A stretch of DNA of 13,771 nucleotides from Lentisphaeria bacterium (GCA_019408975.1 DXVA01000090.1:1-13771); one strand, 5' to 3'. Positions 1 through 7,633 are shown, counted from the first letter of the stretch. Notes: generated by a model not told the origin, from the letters alone. A program made the numbers and translations.

Positions 1-2347
1 GCTCAAGCACAGGAGTTGTCCCTGACGGATGTTCGACTTTTACGCTTAAAGAATCTCCGGCGCGTTCCCATGAAACACGAATCATTCCCGACGGAGTCGG
101 CACCTCGCCGGAAGCGTGGGTCAAATCTCCGCAATACGGTTTTACGGCAAAACGCCTGAACGCCGGTTCCAGAGGAGTGACTCCAAGCAGACAATGCCCG
201 CAGAAATAGGGCATGACACTGCTCCAGGCATGGCAGAGACTGCCGGCACCGCAGAAATCATCGCCGCCCTGTCTCGTTTCCCATAACGACGTCGCATTGG
301 AAAAAACAACCGGCTCGAATATCTCACGCAGATATCTCATCAAGAAGCTGCGCGCACGCGGACCGTTTTTCATCATGGCGGCAACGAGATAATACAAAGC
401 GCTCAGGTCAATTCCGCGCAGCCGTTTCGAGTAGAAGAGTTCCAGAAGACTCTCCCTCTTTTCCTCCGGGACCAGGGAATTCGCAAGCATAACCGCCTGA
501 ATATGTTCATAGGCAAGTTCATCTTTTCCCGGAAGAAGCGCCCCGTAGCAGGAACGGGCGGAATCCCAGAACGCTTTTTCCAACGCCTTGCCGAGTCTTG
601 CCGCCGCATCGCGGAGAAATGCAGCCCTCGTCCCGTTTCCGGAAAAATCGTGGAGTTCAGCAGCAGCAAGGAGAGCCTCGTAAAGATAAATGTTATACGG
701 AGCCTGCGGATACTCCTCCAGACGGCTCAGTGAACCGTTCCACTCGCAGAAATTCCAGATGTGTTTTCCGCTCCCCGGATGGCAGAGCTCGCCGGTGACG
801 GGGTCTTTTTCTGAAAGAGCACGATCCAGAATCCGGTCGACCTGCGCTCCCCAGCGCTCGAACAGCATCGTCGACCCGCTGTGAAGCCAGTGTTCATAAA
901 TCTCCAAAATCCAGACCAGGGTAAACACGGGAATCGTCAGTGAGTGCCCGCCGGGCGCCGTCAGAGCAAGGTAACGTTCTCCGTCGTAAGACTTGCCCAG
1001 CAGATCAATGCTCGAAGCGGCAAAATCATAATTGCCCCATACGTAATACCCGTAAAGAATCTGGTTCCGGGAATCATAGGCATAAAGTCCCTGTTCGCGC
1101 CACGGACAGTCTTCGTAATGTTCGTGCATGCAGAGTTTCAGGGTATCCGTTGAAAGCCGGTTGAGGCGTTTCAGGAAATGATCCTCCGAAACAAAAGTTC
1201 CGCTCCGAGGCAGCGGCAGTTCCAGCGGCACGACACCTGCATAATGCAATCCGACTTCGCCGCCGCCCGTATTCGTGACATGAAGTTCAATGTAACGCCC
1301 GCCGATTCGCCGGTGCGCATAGGTAAACTCATTGTATCCCTCCCGGCAGATGAAACGGTCCGCAAAATTGCGCCCCCCGATCAGTGAACGGACACGCCCG
1401 TCATCCAGATGCTCTCCATGGCAGATATCAATCACGGTCCCTCCGGGAGCATCGACTTTCAGGTTCAGGAACCCGACATGCTCTTTTCCCATATCCAGAA
1501 TCACGTAATACCCGTCTGCGGAAACTGCGGATGGAATCGAGCTGAAACGAAAGCAGAAATCGTGCTCCGGATTCAAAGACTGTTTTCCGCGCGCCATGCC
1601 GTCGGAATACTGCACGGTATCCGGAACACTGAAAATCTCCTCATAACGGCGCGGTTCAAGATAGTCCCGGAAACAAGTCTCCGCAAATGTCTCTCCTTCA
1701 TATTCGCGCCGTAAATATCCAGCCTGCACAATCTGCACGCAGGGGAATGGAAGTTCCAGGAGTTGCGGAACAGTCCGGGGGGTCATTTTCTTCCACGGGA
1801 CACAGCCTTCGTACATTGCGGCGCCACTCCAGGCGGAATCATCAAAAGAGAGCTCCTTCCACGGCAGCTCCCTGCGCGCATCATAAGCGAAAACAAAGCC
1901 AAGCTGACTCGTCACCTTGCAGCAGAGTCCGGAGAGAAATTCCGGACTGCCGGAGCATTTCCACGAGCCATCCGTTTTCGCAAGCAGTTTCTCCCCTTCA
2001 TGAATCACAGCTTTCAAGAATGGAGTCCCCGGCTGATACGTCAGAAATTCATCTCCGATATAGTGAACCTCCACGGCAATCACATTTTCCCCGGGAACCA
2101 GAAATGCCGTGATGTCAAAGGTTGAAAAGGTTCTGTCCTCGGGGAAATCCGCCACCTGCGATACCGGGCAGCGCCTGCCGTTGACAAATGCTGCAAAGGT
2201 GGAGTCTGCGGCAATTTCAAGCATTACGCGCGCCTCCCCCTCCGGCTTCCATGAAAACACCTTGCGGAATATCCGGTAGAGATCCATTCCCTTTTCGAAG
2301 GGAACCGTCCAGATATACGACGCCTGTTCCAATGCATTTCTTTTCAT
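1..2347 (-). CDS. alpha-L-rhamnosidase-like glycoside hydrolase (GH78 type), 3' end outside window
   Basis: This frame is open without a stop from the ATG at 2345-2347 to the window edge (782 codons), so the C-terminus is missing. The protein should release terminal alpha-L-rhamnose from glycans or glycosides. An N-terminal beta-rich part is followed by an (alpha/alpha)6-barrel from about residue 370 to 710 and the start of the C-terminal beta-sandwich. The GH78 signature DCPWREQ starts at D413. D413, E418 and D425 have the spacing of the three acidic residues known in Bacillus RhaB (D567, E572, D579). A WE pair (E690) followed by SLCHAW fits the family's C-terminal general-base region. There is no signal peptide, so it is probably cytoplasmic and acts on imported oligosaccharides. 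The start is backed by AGGAGAG at 2358-2364. It overlaps the upstream regulator gene by four bases and is probably controlled by it. Exact sugar specificity is inferred; related GH78-like enzymes are diverse. Confidence 0.85.
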   Translation of the reverse strand, partial: MKRNALEQASYIWTVPFEKGMDLYRIFRKVFSWKPEGEARVMLEIAADSTFAAFVNGRRCPVSQVADFPEDRTFSTFDITAFLVPGENVIAVEVHYIGDEFLTYQPGTPFLKAVIHEGEKLLAKTDGSWKCSGSPEFLSGLCCKVTSQLGFVFAYDARRELPWKELSFDDSAWSGAAMYEGCVPWKKMTPRTVPQLLELPFPCVQIVQAGYLRREYEGETFAETCFRDYLEPRRYEEIFSVPDTVQYSDGMARGKQSLNPEHDFCFRFSSIPSAVSADGYYVILDMGKEHVGFLNLKVDAPGGTVIDICHGEHLDDGRVRSLIGGRNFADRFICREGYNEFTYAHRRIGGRYIELHVTNTGGGEVGLHYAGVVPLELPLPRSGTFVSEDHFLKRLNRLSTDTLKLCMHEHYEDCPWREQGLYAYDSRNQILYGYYVWGNYDFAASSIDLLGKSYDGERYLALTAPGGHSLTIPVFTLVWILEIYEHWLHSGSTMLFERWGAQVDRILDRALSEKDPVTGELCHPGSGKHIWNFCEWNGSLSRLEEYPQAPYNIYLYEALLAAAELHDFSGNGTRAAFLRDAAARLGKALEKAFWDSARSCYGALLPGKDELAYEHIQAVMLANSLVPEEKRESLLELFYSKRLRGIDLSALYYLVAAMMKNGPRARSFLMRYLREIFEPVVFSNATSLWETRQGGDDFCGAGSLCHAWSSVMPYFCGHCLLGVTPLEPAFRRFAVKPYCGDLTHASGEVPTPSGMIRVSWERAGDSLSVKVEHPSGTTPVLE

Positions 2348-2364
2348 TGACTCTTTTCTCTCCT
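2344..2364 (-). promoter_or_regulatory. ATGA start/stop overlap and ribosome binding site of the GH78 gene
   Basis: On the minus strand the regulator ends in TGA at 2346-2344 and the GH78 gene begins with ATG at 2347-2345, sharing the bases ATGA. An AGGAGAG sequence (2358-2364) lies 10 nt upstream of this ATG, inside the last codons of the regulator. This fixes the start of the hydrolase and suggests translational coupling. Confidence 0.8.
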
Positions 2365-3435
2365 GTTAAAAATTGAGCAATCGATCCTGCCGATCGTTTT
2401 ATTCAAATACAAATGCGGGCGGATGAGCTTGCGGATCTTCACTCCGTGTCCCGAACGCGCCAGCAGCTTCAAATACTGCAATATTTCCGCCACAATCTCC
2501 GAAGTCCCCTGATTGATGCAAGTCACCGGGGGCACACAGCGAATCCCCTCCCCCGAACCATTGAAACTGATCAGTTTGAAACGATCCGGCACAACTCCTT
2601 CCTGCAGCACCAGCGACATTCTCTCGCGCATATTTTCATCAGTAACGACAAAAACACAATCAAAACCGTCACGGCAGAGCTGAAGCAGCTCACGGGCACC
2701 CTCCGCCGCAGGACGGCGCGGAAACAATTTGACCTCTCCGCCTCCGCCGGCAAGAAACCTCCGCCGGAAACCTTCATAACGTTTCACGAACATACTCATA
2801 CCGGGCGGAACGTCCACGACGGCGGCGCGGCGACAGCCCGCGGCAAGCAGCGCACCGGCAGCCTCCTCCCCCACGGCATGATTGTCAAGAGCCACCGCAT
2901 TCGTGAAATCTTCCAGATACGGATCGGATAAAGCAATCACGGTCTTCCTCTCCTGAAGGCGGCGCAGGTATCCAAGTTTCTTTTCCCGGTCCGCAGTGGT
3001 AAAAACAGTAACGAAAATCACATCGGCGGAATCCGCCGCGCGGCAGAATGACGAAAATCCCCGTTCATCGTGATCCAGGTACAACTCCATGGCACCGCCG
3101 CAATTCTCCACCTGCGGGCGCAAGGTCAGCCATAAACGCTCAAATGCCGGTTGAAAAAACGAGGAATGCATCCCTGGTGCAAAAAATATGATCCGCCCGC
3201 ACTGCCTCAAAGCACGATACGGAAGAATCTCGGTCCGCTTCCCCTCCCTGCGGATCAACCCGTTCATCTGCGCATCTTCAATCGCCTTGCGCAGCGTCAG
3301 GCGGCTGGCATTGAACAAGGATGCGAGCTCGCGTTCCCCCGGAAGGAGAAACGATCCGCCCTTGAGGCTTTGAATGCAGAAAGTCTCAAGCTCCTGATAC
3401 ACATCAGTATATTTTTTATAACTGCGTTTTTCCAT
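2344..3435 (-). CDS. GntR-type winged-helix regulator with LacI-like sugar-binding effector domain
   Basis: This is a 363-residue transcription regulator of the hybrid type seen in AraR: an N-terminal GntR winged helix-turn-helix fused to a periplasmic-binding-protein-like sugar sensor. The DNA-binding part covers about residues 8-70 (LPGERELASLFNASRLTLRK is the typical GntR helix pattern, ending in the RREGKRTEI wing). The effector domain runs from about residue 80 to 350 (GRIIFFAPG, then VALDNHAVGEEAAGALLAAG, then the CVFVVTDEN stretch). I chose the ATG at 3435 over an in-frame ATG at 3486 because the earlier codon lies upstream of a good promoter and before the family fold begins. No Shine-Dalgarno sequence precedes 3435. 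The stop codon overlaps the start of the GH78 gene (ATGA), so both are probably one translation-coupled operon. A palindrome in its own promoter suggests autoregulation, with a rhamnose-containing sugar as the likely but unproven effector. Confidence 0.85.
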   Translation of the reverse strand: MEKRSYKKYTDVYQELETFCIQSLKGGSFLLPGERELASLFNASRLTLRKAIEDAQMNGLIRREGKRTEILPYRALRQCGRIIFFAPGMHSSFFQPAFERLWLTLRPQVENCGGAMELYLDHDERGFSSFCRAADSADVIFVTVFTTADREKKLGYLRRLQERKTVIALSDPYLEDFTNAVALDNHAVGEEAAGALLAAGCRRAAVVDVPPGMSMFVKRYEGFRRRFLAGGGGEVKLFPRRPAAEGARELLQLCRDGFDCVFVVTDENMRERMSLVLQEGVVPDRFKLISFNGSGEGIRCVPPVTCINQGTSEIVAEILQYLKLLARSGHGVKIRKLIRPHLYLNKTIGRIDCSIFNRREKSQ

Positions 3436-3442
3436 AATAATA

Positions 3443-3468
3443 AAAATTGTACCATATGGTTCATTTTT
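3443..3468. promoter_or_regulatory. candidate operator, palindrome centred on ACCATATGGT
   Basis: A perfect 10-bp palindrome ACCATATGGT (3451-3460) extends outwards as an imperfect 26-bp dyad (3443-3468) with two mismatched pairs on each side counted together. It fills the promoter spacer and overlaps the -10. Size, symmetry and position suit a dimeric GntR-type repressor, so autorepression by the adjacent regulator is inferred. Confidence 0.6.
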
Positions 3469-3474
3469 ATGCAA
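3446..3474 (-). promoter_or_regulatory. promoter of the regulator-GH78 operon
   Basis: Reading the minus strand, TTGCAT (3474-3469) and TACAAT (3451-3446) are separated by exactly 17 nt, a sigma70-like layout with a 5/6 match at the -10. Only 10 nt separate the -10 from the ATG at 3435, so transcription would start within a few bases of the start codon and the mRNA would be nearly leaderless. Confidence 0.65.
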
Positions 3475-3540
3475 GAGCGGAAACAAAAAAAATTGAAAAA
3501 AATCATAGCGCGGCTGATGTGAAGCATTTCCTGAAAAACC

Positions 3541-3558
3541 GGAAAAAAGATTTTTTCC
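3541..3558. repeat. A/T-rich inverted repeat upstream of the small-protein promoter
   Basis: GGAAAAAA and TTTTTTCC are perfect complements separated by two bases, and end 3 bp before the -35 of the promoter at 3562. The loop is too short for a stable RNA hairpin of the full arm length. The A and T tracts could instead act as an UP element, bend the DNA or bind a protein. Function is unknown. Confidence 0.4.
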
Positions 3559-3561
3559 CGA

Positions 3562-3591
3562 TTGATTTCGAAAAAAAAGCCTGTATATTAT
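3562..3591 (+). promoter_or_regulatory. probable promoter of the small secreted protein gene
   Basis: TTGATT (3562-3567) is followed after 16 nt by TATATT (3584-3589), or after 18 nt by TATTAT (3586-3591). Each -10 matches TATAAT at five of six bases. It lies about 30 bp before the gene's ATG at 3621 and points away from the regulator promoter. Confidence 0.5.
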
Positions 3592-3620
3592 ACGGATTCA
3601 AAATAAACTGGGAAGCTATC

Positions 3621-4031
3621 ATGAAAAAATCAAGGCTGTTTTTCCTTCTGGTTCTTGCCATGATCGGCATTACAGCCGTCTGCTATTCACATGAACTGTC
3701 CGATATAAGCTTTACGGAAGTGCCTCTGCTCCATGCGGATGACCCGGATGCCATAGGCTCCGTCAGCAAGAAACAGAAATATCAGGAGACAGATACCGTC
3801 CTCACGGATTTCATTCTGGAAAATCAGGCGGGCAGTCTGCGGGTTGCGTCCATCGGGCGCAGGCTTCTGCCCGGAGCCACGGTAAAAACTCCCCAGGATA
3901 TTTTTCTGGAACTTTCCTCGATTCATGAATTCACATCCGGCACTTACCGGATTCATAATGAATTAATTCCCTTTATAACAGTATTCATTTCCGATACGAC
4001 TCCATCAAGAGACGGTCCAGCCGCCGCCTGA
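3621..4031 (+). CDS. small secreted protein of unknown function
   Basis: This is a 136-residue protein that I cannot assign to a family. The chosen ATG at 3621 begins MKKSRLFFLLVLAMIG, a classic Sec signal peptide: two lysines, a hydrophobic core to about residue 20, then a polar CYSHEL stretch where cleavage is likely. The cysteine is preceded by TAV, which is not a proper lipobox, so a lipoprotein is unlikely. A weak GGAAG at 3611-3615 serves as ribosome binding site. An in-frame ATG far upstream at 3447 would put the signal peptide inside the protein and was set aside. The mature part (about 112 residues) is polar with no obvious repeats or catalytic motif, and it has a single cysteine only in the signal region. 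It is divergent from the regulator-GH78 operon and probably monocistronic, as the next gene has its own promoter. Codon pattern and promoter make it a real gene with moderate certainty. Confidence 0.6.
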   Translation: MKKSRLFFLLVLAMIGITAVCYSHELSDISFTEVPLLHADDPDAIGSVSKKQKYQETDTVLTDFILENQAGSLRVASIGRRLLPGATVKTPQDIFLELSSIHEFTSGTYRIHNELIPFITVFISDTTPSRDGPAAA

Positions 4032-4160
4032 CTTCTGCACTGCGGTATCAGTCCTGTTTTTCATCCGGCATGAAAAGATGTTTCTCCCGGAAAACACAGG
4101 CAGGTTTTCTGATATCGCGATTCACAACCAATAATCAATTCAGTTCAAAGAACGACAACA
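4032..4160. other. gene-free stretch with two weak hairpins
   Basis: Between the small secreted protein and the decarboxylase promoter I see no gene. It contains two perfect short inverted repeats: TTTTCAT/ATGAAAA (4058-4064 and 4070-4076, 5-base loop) and GAAAAC/GTTTTC (4090-4095 and 4104-4109, 8-base loop). Neither is followed by a U-tract, so neither is a convincing intrinsic terminator. They may still mark the 3' end of the upstream transcript. Confidence 0.35.
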
Positions 4161-4189
4161 CTGACGGCGGGGCTTTTTCGCATTAAAAT
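4161..4189 (+). promoter_or_regulatory. probable promoter of the decarboxylase sodium-pump operon
   Basis: CTGACG (4161-4166) and TAAAAT (4184-4189) are 17 nt apart. The -10 matches five of six consensus bases and the -35 four of six. Expected transcription start is near 4196, giving a leader of about 33 nt before the alpha-subunit ATG at 4229, with GGAG at 4215-4218 as the ribosome binding site. Confidence 0.5.
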
Positions 4190-4228
4190 CCATGCCTGCG
4201 TCCGTCAATTTTATGGAGTCAGTATTTT

Positions 4229-6043
4229 ATGAAAAAGATCAATTTTATGCTTACAGCCTTCCGCGACGGATTTCAGTCCGTATTCGGTGCCAGAGTTTTT
4301 TCCTGCGATTTCCTGCCGGTCGTCGAAGAAGCGGCGGCAGCGGGAATCGAACACTTCGAAGCAGGCGGCGGCGCCCTGTTCCAGGCGGCATATTTCTATT
4401 CCAATGAAGATGCGTTTCAGGTCATGGACAACTTCCGCAAAGCGGCGGGGTCGCAGGCGAATCTCCAGACTCTCGCCCGCGGCATCAACGTGGTCGGGCT
4501 TGATTCCCAGCCAAGGGACATCATCAAGCTTCATGCCAATCTGATGAAAAAGCACGGCATCACCACCATCCGCAACTTCGATGCGCTCAACGACGTCAAC
4601 AACCTTATTTACAGCGGAAAATGCATTGCCGAGGCGGGACTCAACCATGAAGTCACAATCACCATGATGGAGCTGCCTCCGGGATGCGACGGGCATAGCG
4701 CCGAATTTTATGAAACGGTTCTCCGCCGCATTCTCGACTCCGGCATCCCCTATACTTCGCTCTGCTTCAAGGATGCGTCCGGCACGTCCTGCCCGCAAAA
4801 GGTGTTCAATACCATCAGAATGGCGCGCAGACTGCTGGGGGAACAGACGCCGATCGTATTCCACTCCCATGAAACAGCCGGATGCAGCGTGCTCGCCTAC
4901 AAAGCGGCGCTCGAAGCAGGAGCGGACCAGATCGATCTCTCCATTGCACCGCTTTCCGGAGGCACCTGCCAGCCGGACATTCTGACCATGTGGCACGCAC
5001 TGCGCGGCACGGAGTTCACGCTCGATATCGATTATCACAAGATCGTCAAGCTCGAACAGAGTCTCAAGGAAGCGCTGAAAGACTATTTCATGCCGCCGGA
5101 AGCCACGATGGTCAATCCGCTGATCCCCTTCTTCCCGATGCCCGGAGGCGCACTCACGGCAAACACGCAGATGCTCCGCGACAACGGGCTCATGGACAAA
5201 TATTCCGAGGTCATCGCCGCCATGGGCGACGTCGTAATCCGCGGCGGTTACGGAACTTCTGTTACGCCGGTCTCCCAGTTCTACTTCCAGCAGGCATTCA
5301 ACAACGTGATGTTCGGACCGTGGAAGAAGATTGCGGAAGGCTACGGCAAGATGGTGCTCGGCTACTTCGGCAAGACGCCGTCACAGCCGGACCCCGAAAT
5401 CGTCAGGATCGCCTCGGAACAGCTCAAGCTTCAGCCGACCTCCGCCAATCCCATGGACCTCAATGACGCCAATCCCGCCAAAGGGCGCGCCGCCGCAGTC
5501 GCCATGCTCGAAGCCAACAAACTGCCGACCACCGACGAAAACATATTCATTGCGGCATCCTGCCTGGAAAAGGGAATCGCATTCCTCAAGGGAGAAGGCA
5601 AGATCGGCGTCCGCAAAAATGTCAAAAAAGAACAGAAAACGGAGAAGTCCGCCGCCGGGGCAAAACAGCTTCTGGTCACGATCAACGGCAATGAATACAA
5701 TGTCAAGCTTGACAAGGGAACCGCCGTCATCAATGGGCAGAACTACGCCTACGACGTGAAAGTCGCGGACGGTAATGCCGTCAGCGCGGTGGAAAATGCC
5801 GCAACAGGCTCCTCGGTCGAGAAGTTCAAGGAGGTCCATGCGACTCTGCCCGGAACCGTGATCCGGATTCTCGTCAAACCCGGCGAACACGTCAAAGCGG
5901 AACAGCCCATCATGATCCTTGAAGCAATGAAAATGGAAACGCAGGTCAGTTCCCCGATCGACGGCATCGTTGCGAAATTTCAGGTCAACGCACAGGATCA
6001 GGTTCAGACCGGCTCCCTCCTTGCACTGATCAAATACGAGTAA
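4229..6043 (+). CDS. oadA: biotin-dependent decarboxylase alpha subunit (oxaloacetate decarboxylase / PycB type)
   Basis: This 604-residue protein transfers the carboxyl group, most likely from oxaloacetate, to its own biotin as the cytoplasmic arm of a sodium-pumping decarboxylase. The carboxyltransferase TIM barrel covers about residues 3-290 and the conserved PycB/OADA domain about 290-465. A lysine-rich linker (about 460-480) leads to the C-terminal biotinyl domain, where K568 in AMKM is the biotin site. Metal and catalytic residues are kept: D13 in FRDGFQS, H212 and H214 in FHSHETAG, and K181 in CFKDASG, with the spacing known from Vibrio OadA (D17, K178, H207, H209). The usual family opening, DTTLRDAHQS, is replaced by LTAFRDGFQS, placing it in a divergent branch. 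GGAG at 4215-4218 supports the start. The beta gene follows after 14 nt. The beta and gamma genes downstream argue for a sodium-pumping decarboxylase rather than a soluble pyruvate carboxylase subunit. Substrate is inferred from family. Confidence 0.88.
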   Translation: MKKINFMLTAFRDGFQSVFGARVFSCDFLPVVEEAAAAGIEHFEAGGGALFQAAYFYSNEDAFQVMDNFRKAAGSQANLQTLARGINVVGLDSQPRDIIKLHANLMKKHGITTIRNFDALNDVNNLIYSGKCIAEAGLNHEVTITMMELPPGCDGHSAEFYETVLRRILDSGIPYTSLCFKDASGTSCPQKVFNTIRMARRLLGEQTPIVFHSHETAGCSVLAYKAALEAGADQIDLSIAPLSGGTCQPDILTMWHALRGTEFTLDIDYHKIVKLEQSLKEALKDYFMPPEATMVNPLIPFFPMPGGALTANTQMLRDNGLMDKYSEVIAAMGDVVIRGGYGTSVTPVSQFYFQQAFNNVMFGPWKKIAEGYGKMVLGYFGKTPSQPDPEIVRIASEQLKLQPTSANPMDLNDANPAKGRAAAVAMLEANKLPTTDENIFIAASCLEKGIAFLKGEGKIGVRKNVKKEQKTEKSAAGAKQLLVTINGNEYNVKLDKGTAVINGQNYAYDVKVADGNAVSAVENAATGSSVEKFKEVHATLPGTVIRILVKPGEHVKAEQPIMILEAMKMETQVSSPIDGIVAKFQVNAQDQVQTGSLLALIKYE

Positions 6044-6057
6044 GGCGAGGTGCGGAA

Positions 6058-7302
6058 ATGGAATATTTCAGTAATTTGACAGAGATTTTCCAGGGCATTG
6101 ACCTGCTCCTGAAATCAGACCCGAAAATCGTGCTTGTCAGGCTCCTGCTGATCCTGCTCGGCGGAGTCATGATCTACCTCGGAAAGAAAGGGGTTCTCGA
6201 AGCGCTCCTGATGATCCCGATGGGACTCGGCATGTGCACGATCAACGCTTCGCTCATGTTCTTCGACCCGATCAACATGGTCAACAAAACGCCCGTCGAT
6301 CCCTCCAAAGTCGGCACGCTGTTTCTCGACTCGACAGTGGCAAACAACGATCAGCTCATGACGCTGATGCAGGTGGACTGGCTCCAGCCGATCTACACGC
6401 TCGCGTTCAGCAACGGACTCATCGCGTGCCTGATCTTCATCGGCATCGGTTCCCTGCTGGACGTCGGATTCGTGATGTGCCGTCCGTATGTCAGCATGTT
6501 CCTTGCGGTCTGCGGAGAGCTGGGAACCCTGCTGGTGCTCCCGATCGCAACGCTGTTCGGAATGAATCTCCAGGAAGCGGCGTCCATTGCGCTGGTCGGA
6601 GGCGCGGACGGCCCGATGGTTCTTTTCGGTTCGCTCAAAATGGCGCCGGATCTCTTCGTTCCGATCACGATCGTGGCATACCTCTATCTGGGGCTGGCAT
6701 ACGGAGGATTCCCGTATCTGGTCAAGTTCATGATCCCGAAAAAACTGATCGGCATCAAGATGCCCGAAGAAAAGAATACGATCCGGATCACTTCCGGGCA
6801 GAAGCTCGTCTTCGCGATCTGCGCCTGCGTGCTTCTCTCGTTCCTCTTCCCCGTGGCATCTCCGCTGTTCTTCTCATTGTTCCTCGGAATCGCAATCCGT
6901 GAATCGGGACTTGAAAAGTTCCAGTACATCGTCAGCGAACTGGTGCTTTACGGCTCCACGCTGATGCTGGGGCTCCTCCTCGGCGTGCTTTGCGACGCCC
7001 ATACGATCATGAACCCGAAAGTGCTTCCGCTGCTCCTGCTCGGAATCCTCGCCCTGCTGCTTTCCGGAGTCGGCGGACTGCTCGGCGGCTACATCATGTA
7101 TTTCATTACGGGCGGGAAATACAACCCGGTGGTCGGCATCGCGGCGGTAAGCTGCGTGCCCAGCACGGCGAAGGTCGCGCAGAAATGCGTGTCGAAAGTC
7201 AATCCGGGCGCAATCATCATGCCGCACGCGCTGGGCGCGAATATCTGCGGCGTGATCACGACCGCGATCATTACGGCAATTTATATGAGCCTCATCAAAT
7301 AA
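6058..7302 (+). CDS. oadB: sodium-ion-translocating decarboxylase beta subunit
   Basis: This 414-residue integral membrane protein decarboxylates carboxybiotin on the alpha subunit and couples this to sodium export. It is built of many hydrophobic segments (for example 24-42, 115-135, 145-165, 200-220, 250-280, 295-312, 322-350 and 385-410). GGADGPMVLF (D184) corresponds to the conserved GGADGP motif, and NPVVGIAAVSCVP to the second conserved half. Functionally important residues described for the Klebsiella subunit (D203, Y229, N373, G377, S382) align by spacing with D184, Y210, N356, G360 and S365 here. R389 is replaced by K372. The methionine after GADGP, where threonine is common, again marks a divergent branch. 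GAGG at 6047-6050 is the ribosome binding site. The gene lies 14 nt after alpha and 13 nt before the small gamma-like gene, so all three form one operon. Confidence 0.88.
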   Translation: MEYFSNLTEIFQGIDLLLKSDPKIVLVRLLLILLGGVMIYLGKKGVLEALLMIPMGLGMCTINASLMFFDPINMVNKTPVDPSKVGTLFLDSTVANNDQLMTLMQVDWLQPIYTLAFSNGLIACLIFIGIGSLLDVGFVMCRPYVSMFLAVCGELGTLLVLPIATLFGMNLQEAASIALVGGADGPMVLFGSLKMAPDLFVPITIVAYLYLGLAYGGFPYLVKFMIPKKLIGIKMPEEKNTIRITSGQKLVFAICACVLLSFLFPVASPLFFSLFLGIAIRESGLEKFQYIVSELVLYGSTLMLGLLLGVLCDAHTIMNPKVLPLLLLGILALLLSGVGGLLGGYIMYFITGGKYNPVVGIAAVSCVPSTAKVAQKCVSKVNPGAIIMPHALGANICGVITTAIITAIYMSLIK

Positions 7303-7308
7303 AGGAGG
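7303..7308 (+). promoter_or_regulatory. consensus ribosome binding site of the gamma gene
   Basis: AGGAGG begins directly after the TAA of the beta gene and ends 7 nt before the ATG at 7316. It is the strongest ribosome binding site in the window and fits the need for much small subunit from the last cistron. Confidence 0.8.
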
Positions 7309-7315
7309 ACACACC

Positions 7316-7513
7316 ATGTTCATGTCTGCATTGAAAGTCATGTTTGAGACTCTGATTCTGACGGCAGTCGTTTCTCTGATTGTCGCCCTTCTGATCCAGC
7401 TTCTGGTCAAGCTCATCCATAAGATTTCCGCCAGAAAAAATCCGGCGGAGAATACGAAAGAGATCGAAGCGGCTCTGCTGATCGCCATTGCCGCTTCCGA
7501 ACAGGAGCAGTAA
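7316..7513 (+). CDS. oadG: OadG-like small membrane gamma subunit of the sodium pump
   Basis: This is a 65-residue protein with one membrane helix at about residues 8-33, a basic KLIHKISARK stretch on the cytoplasmic side, and a short C-terminal helix containing ALLIAIAAS. This is the architecture of OadG, which anchors the alpha subunit to the membrane beta subunit in oxaloacetate decarboxylase pumps. Sequence similarity in such short proteins is low, so the call leans on position and topology: it lies 13 nt after beta, has a perfect AGGAGG (7303-7308) seven bases before its ATG, and a terminator follows directly. A second in-frame ATG two codons later is possible but less well spaced. In the classical enteric operon gamma comes first (G-A-B); here it is last (A-B-G). 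Confidence 0.75.
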   Translation: MFMSALKVMFETLILTAVVSLIVALLIQLLVKLIHKISARKNPAENTKEIEAALLIAIAASEQEQ

Positions 7514-7565
7514 AACAGAAACGCCGCCTGTCTTCTTGTCAGCGCGGCGAACTGCGATACCTATT

Positions 7566-7614
7566 TTGCCCTTCGTTCTTTTCGGGGCTGGAAAGAGCGG
7601 AGGGCAATTTTTTT
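7566..7614 (+). terminator. intrinsic terminator of the decarboxylase operon
   Basis: A long GC-containing stem pairs 7566-7583 (starting TTGCCCT) with 7591-7607 (ending AGGGCAA), including G-U pairs and one bulge. A 7-base loop caps it and seven T residues follow (7608-7614). It lies 52 nt past the gamma stop. The minus-strand side has no U-tract, so the convergent regulator gene gets little termination from it. Confidence 0.88.
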
Positions 7615-7633
7615 CAACAGGAAGACGGAGCCC

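Noticed and set aside
1687..2125. Two overlapping plus-strand open frames of 120-141 codons
   Set aside because: They lie antisense to the GH78 gene, have proline/arginine/serine-rich low-complexity translations, and lack start signals.
3436..3486. Upstream in-frame start (3486) for the first regulator
   Set aside because: It would place the start codon upstream of the predicted promoter elements, and the added 17 residues precede the normal family N-terminus.
4058..4109. Two hairpins after the small secreted protein as terminators
   Set aside because: Arms are short and A/T-rich and no run of T follows; kept only as a note on the gene-free stretch.
4211..5038. 275-codon open frame on the minus strand
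   Set aside because: It is a shadow of the decarboxylase alpha gene, whose catalytic motifs are on the plus strand.
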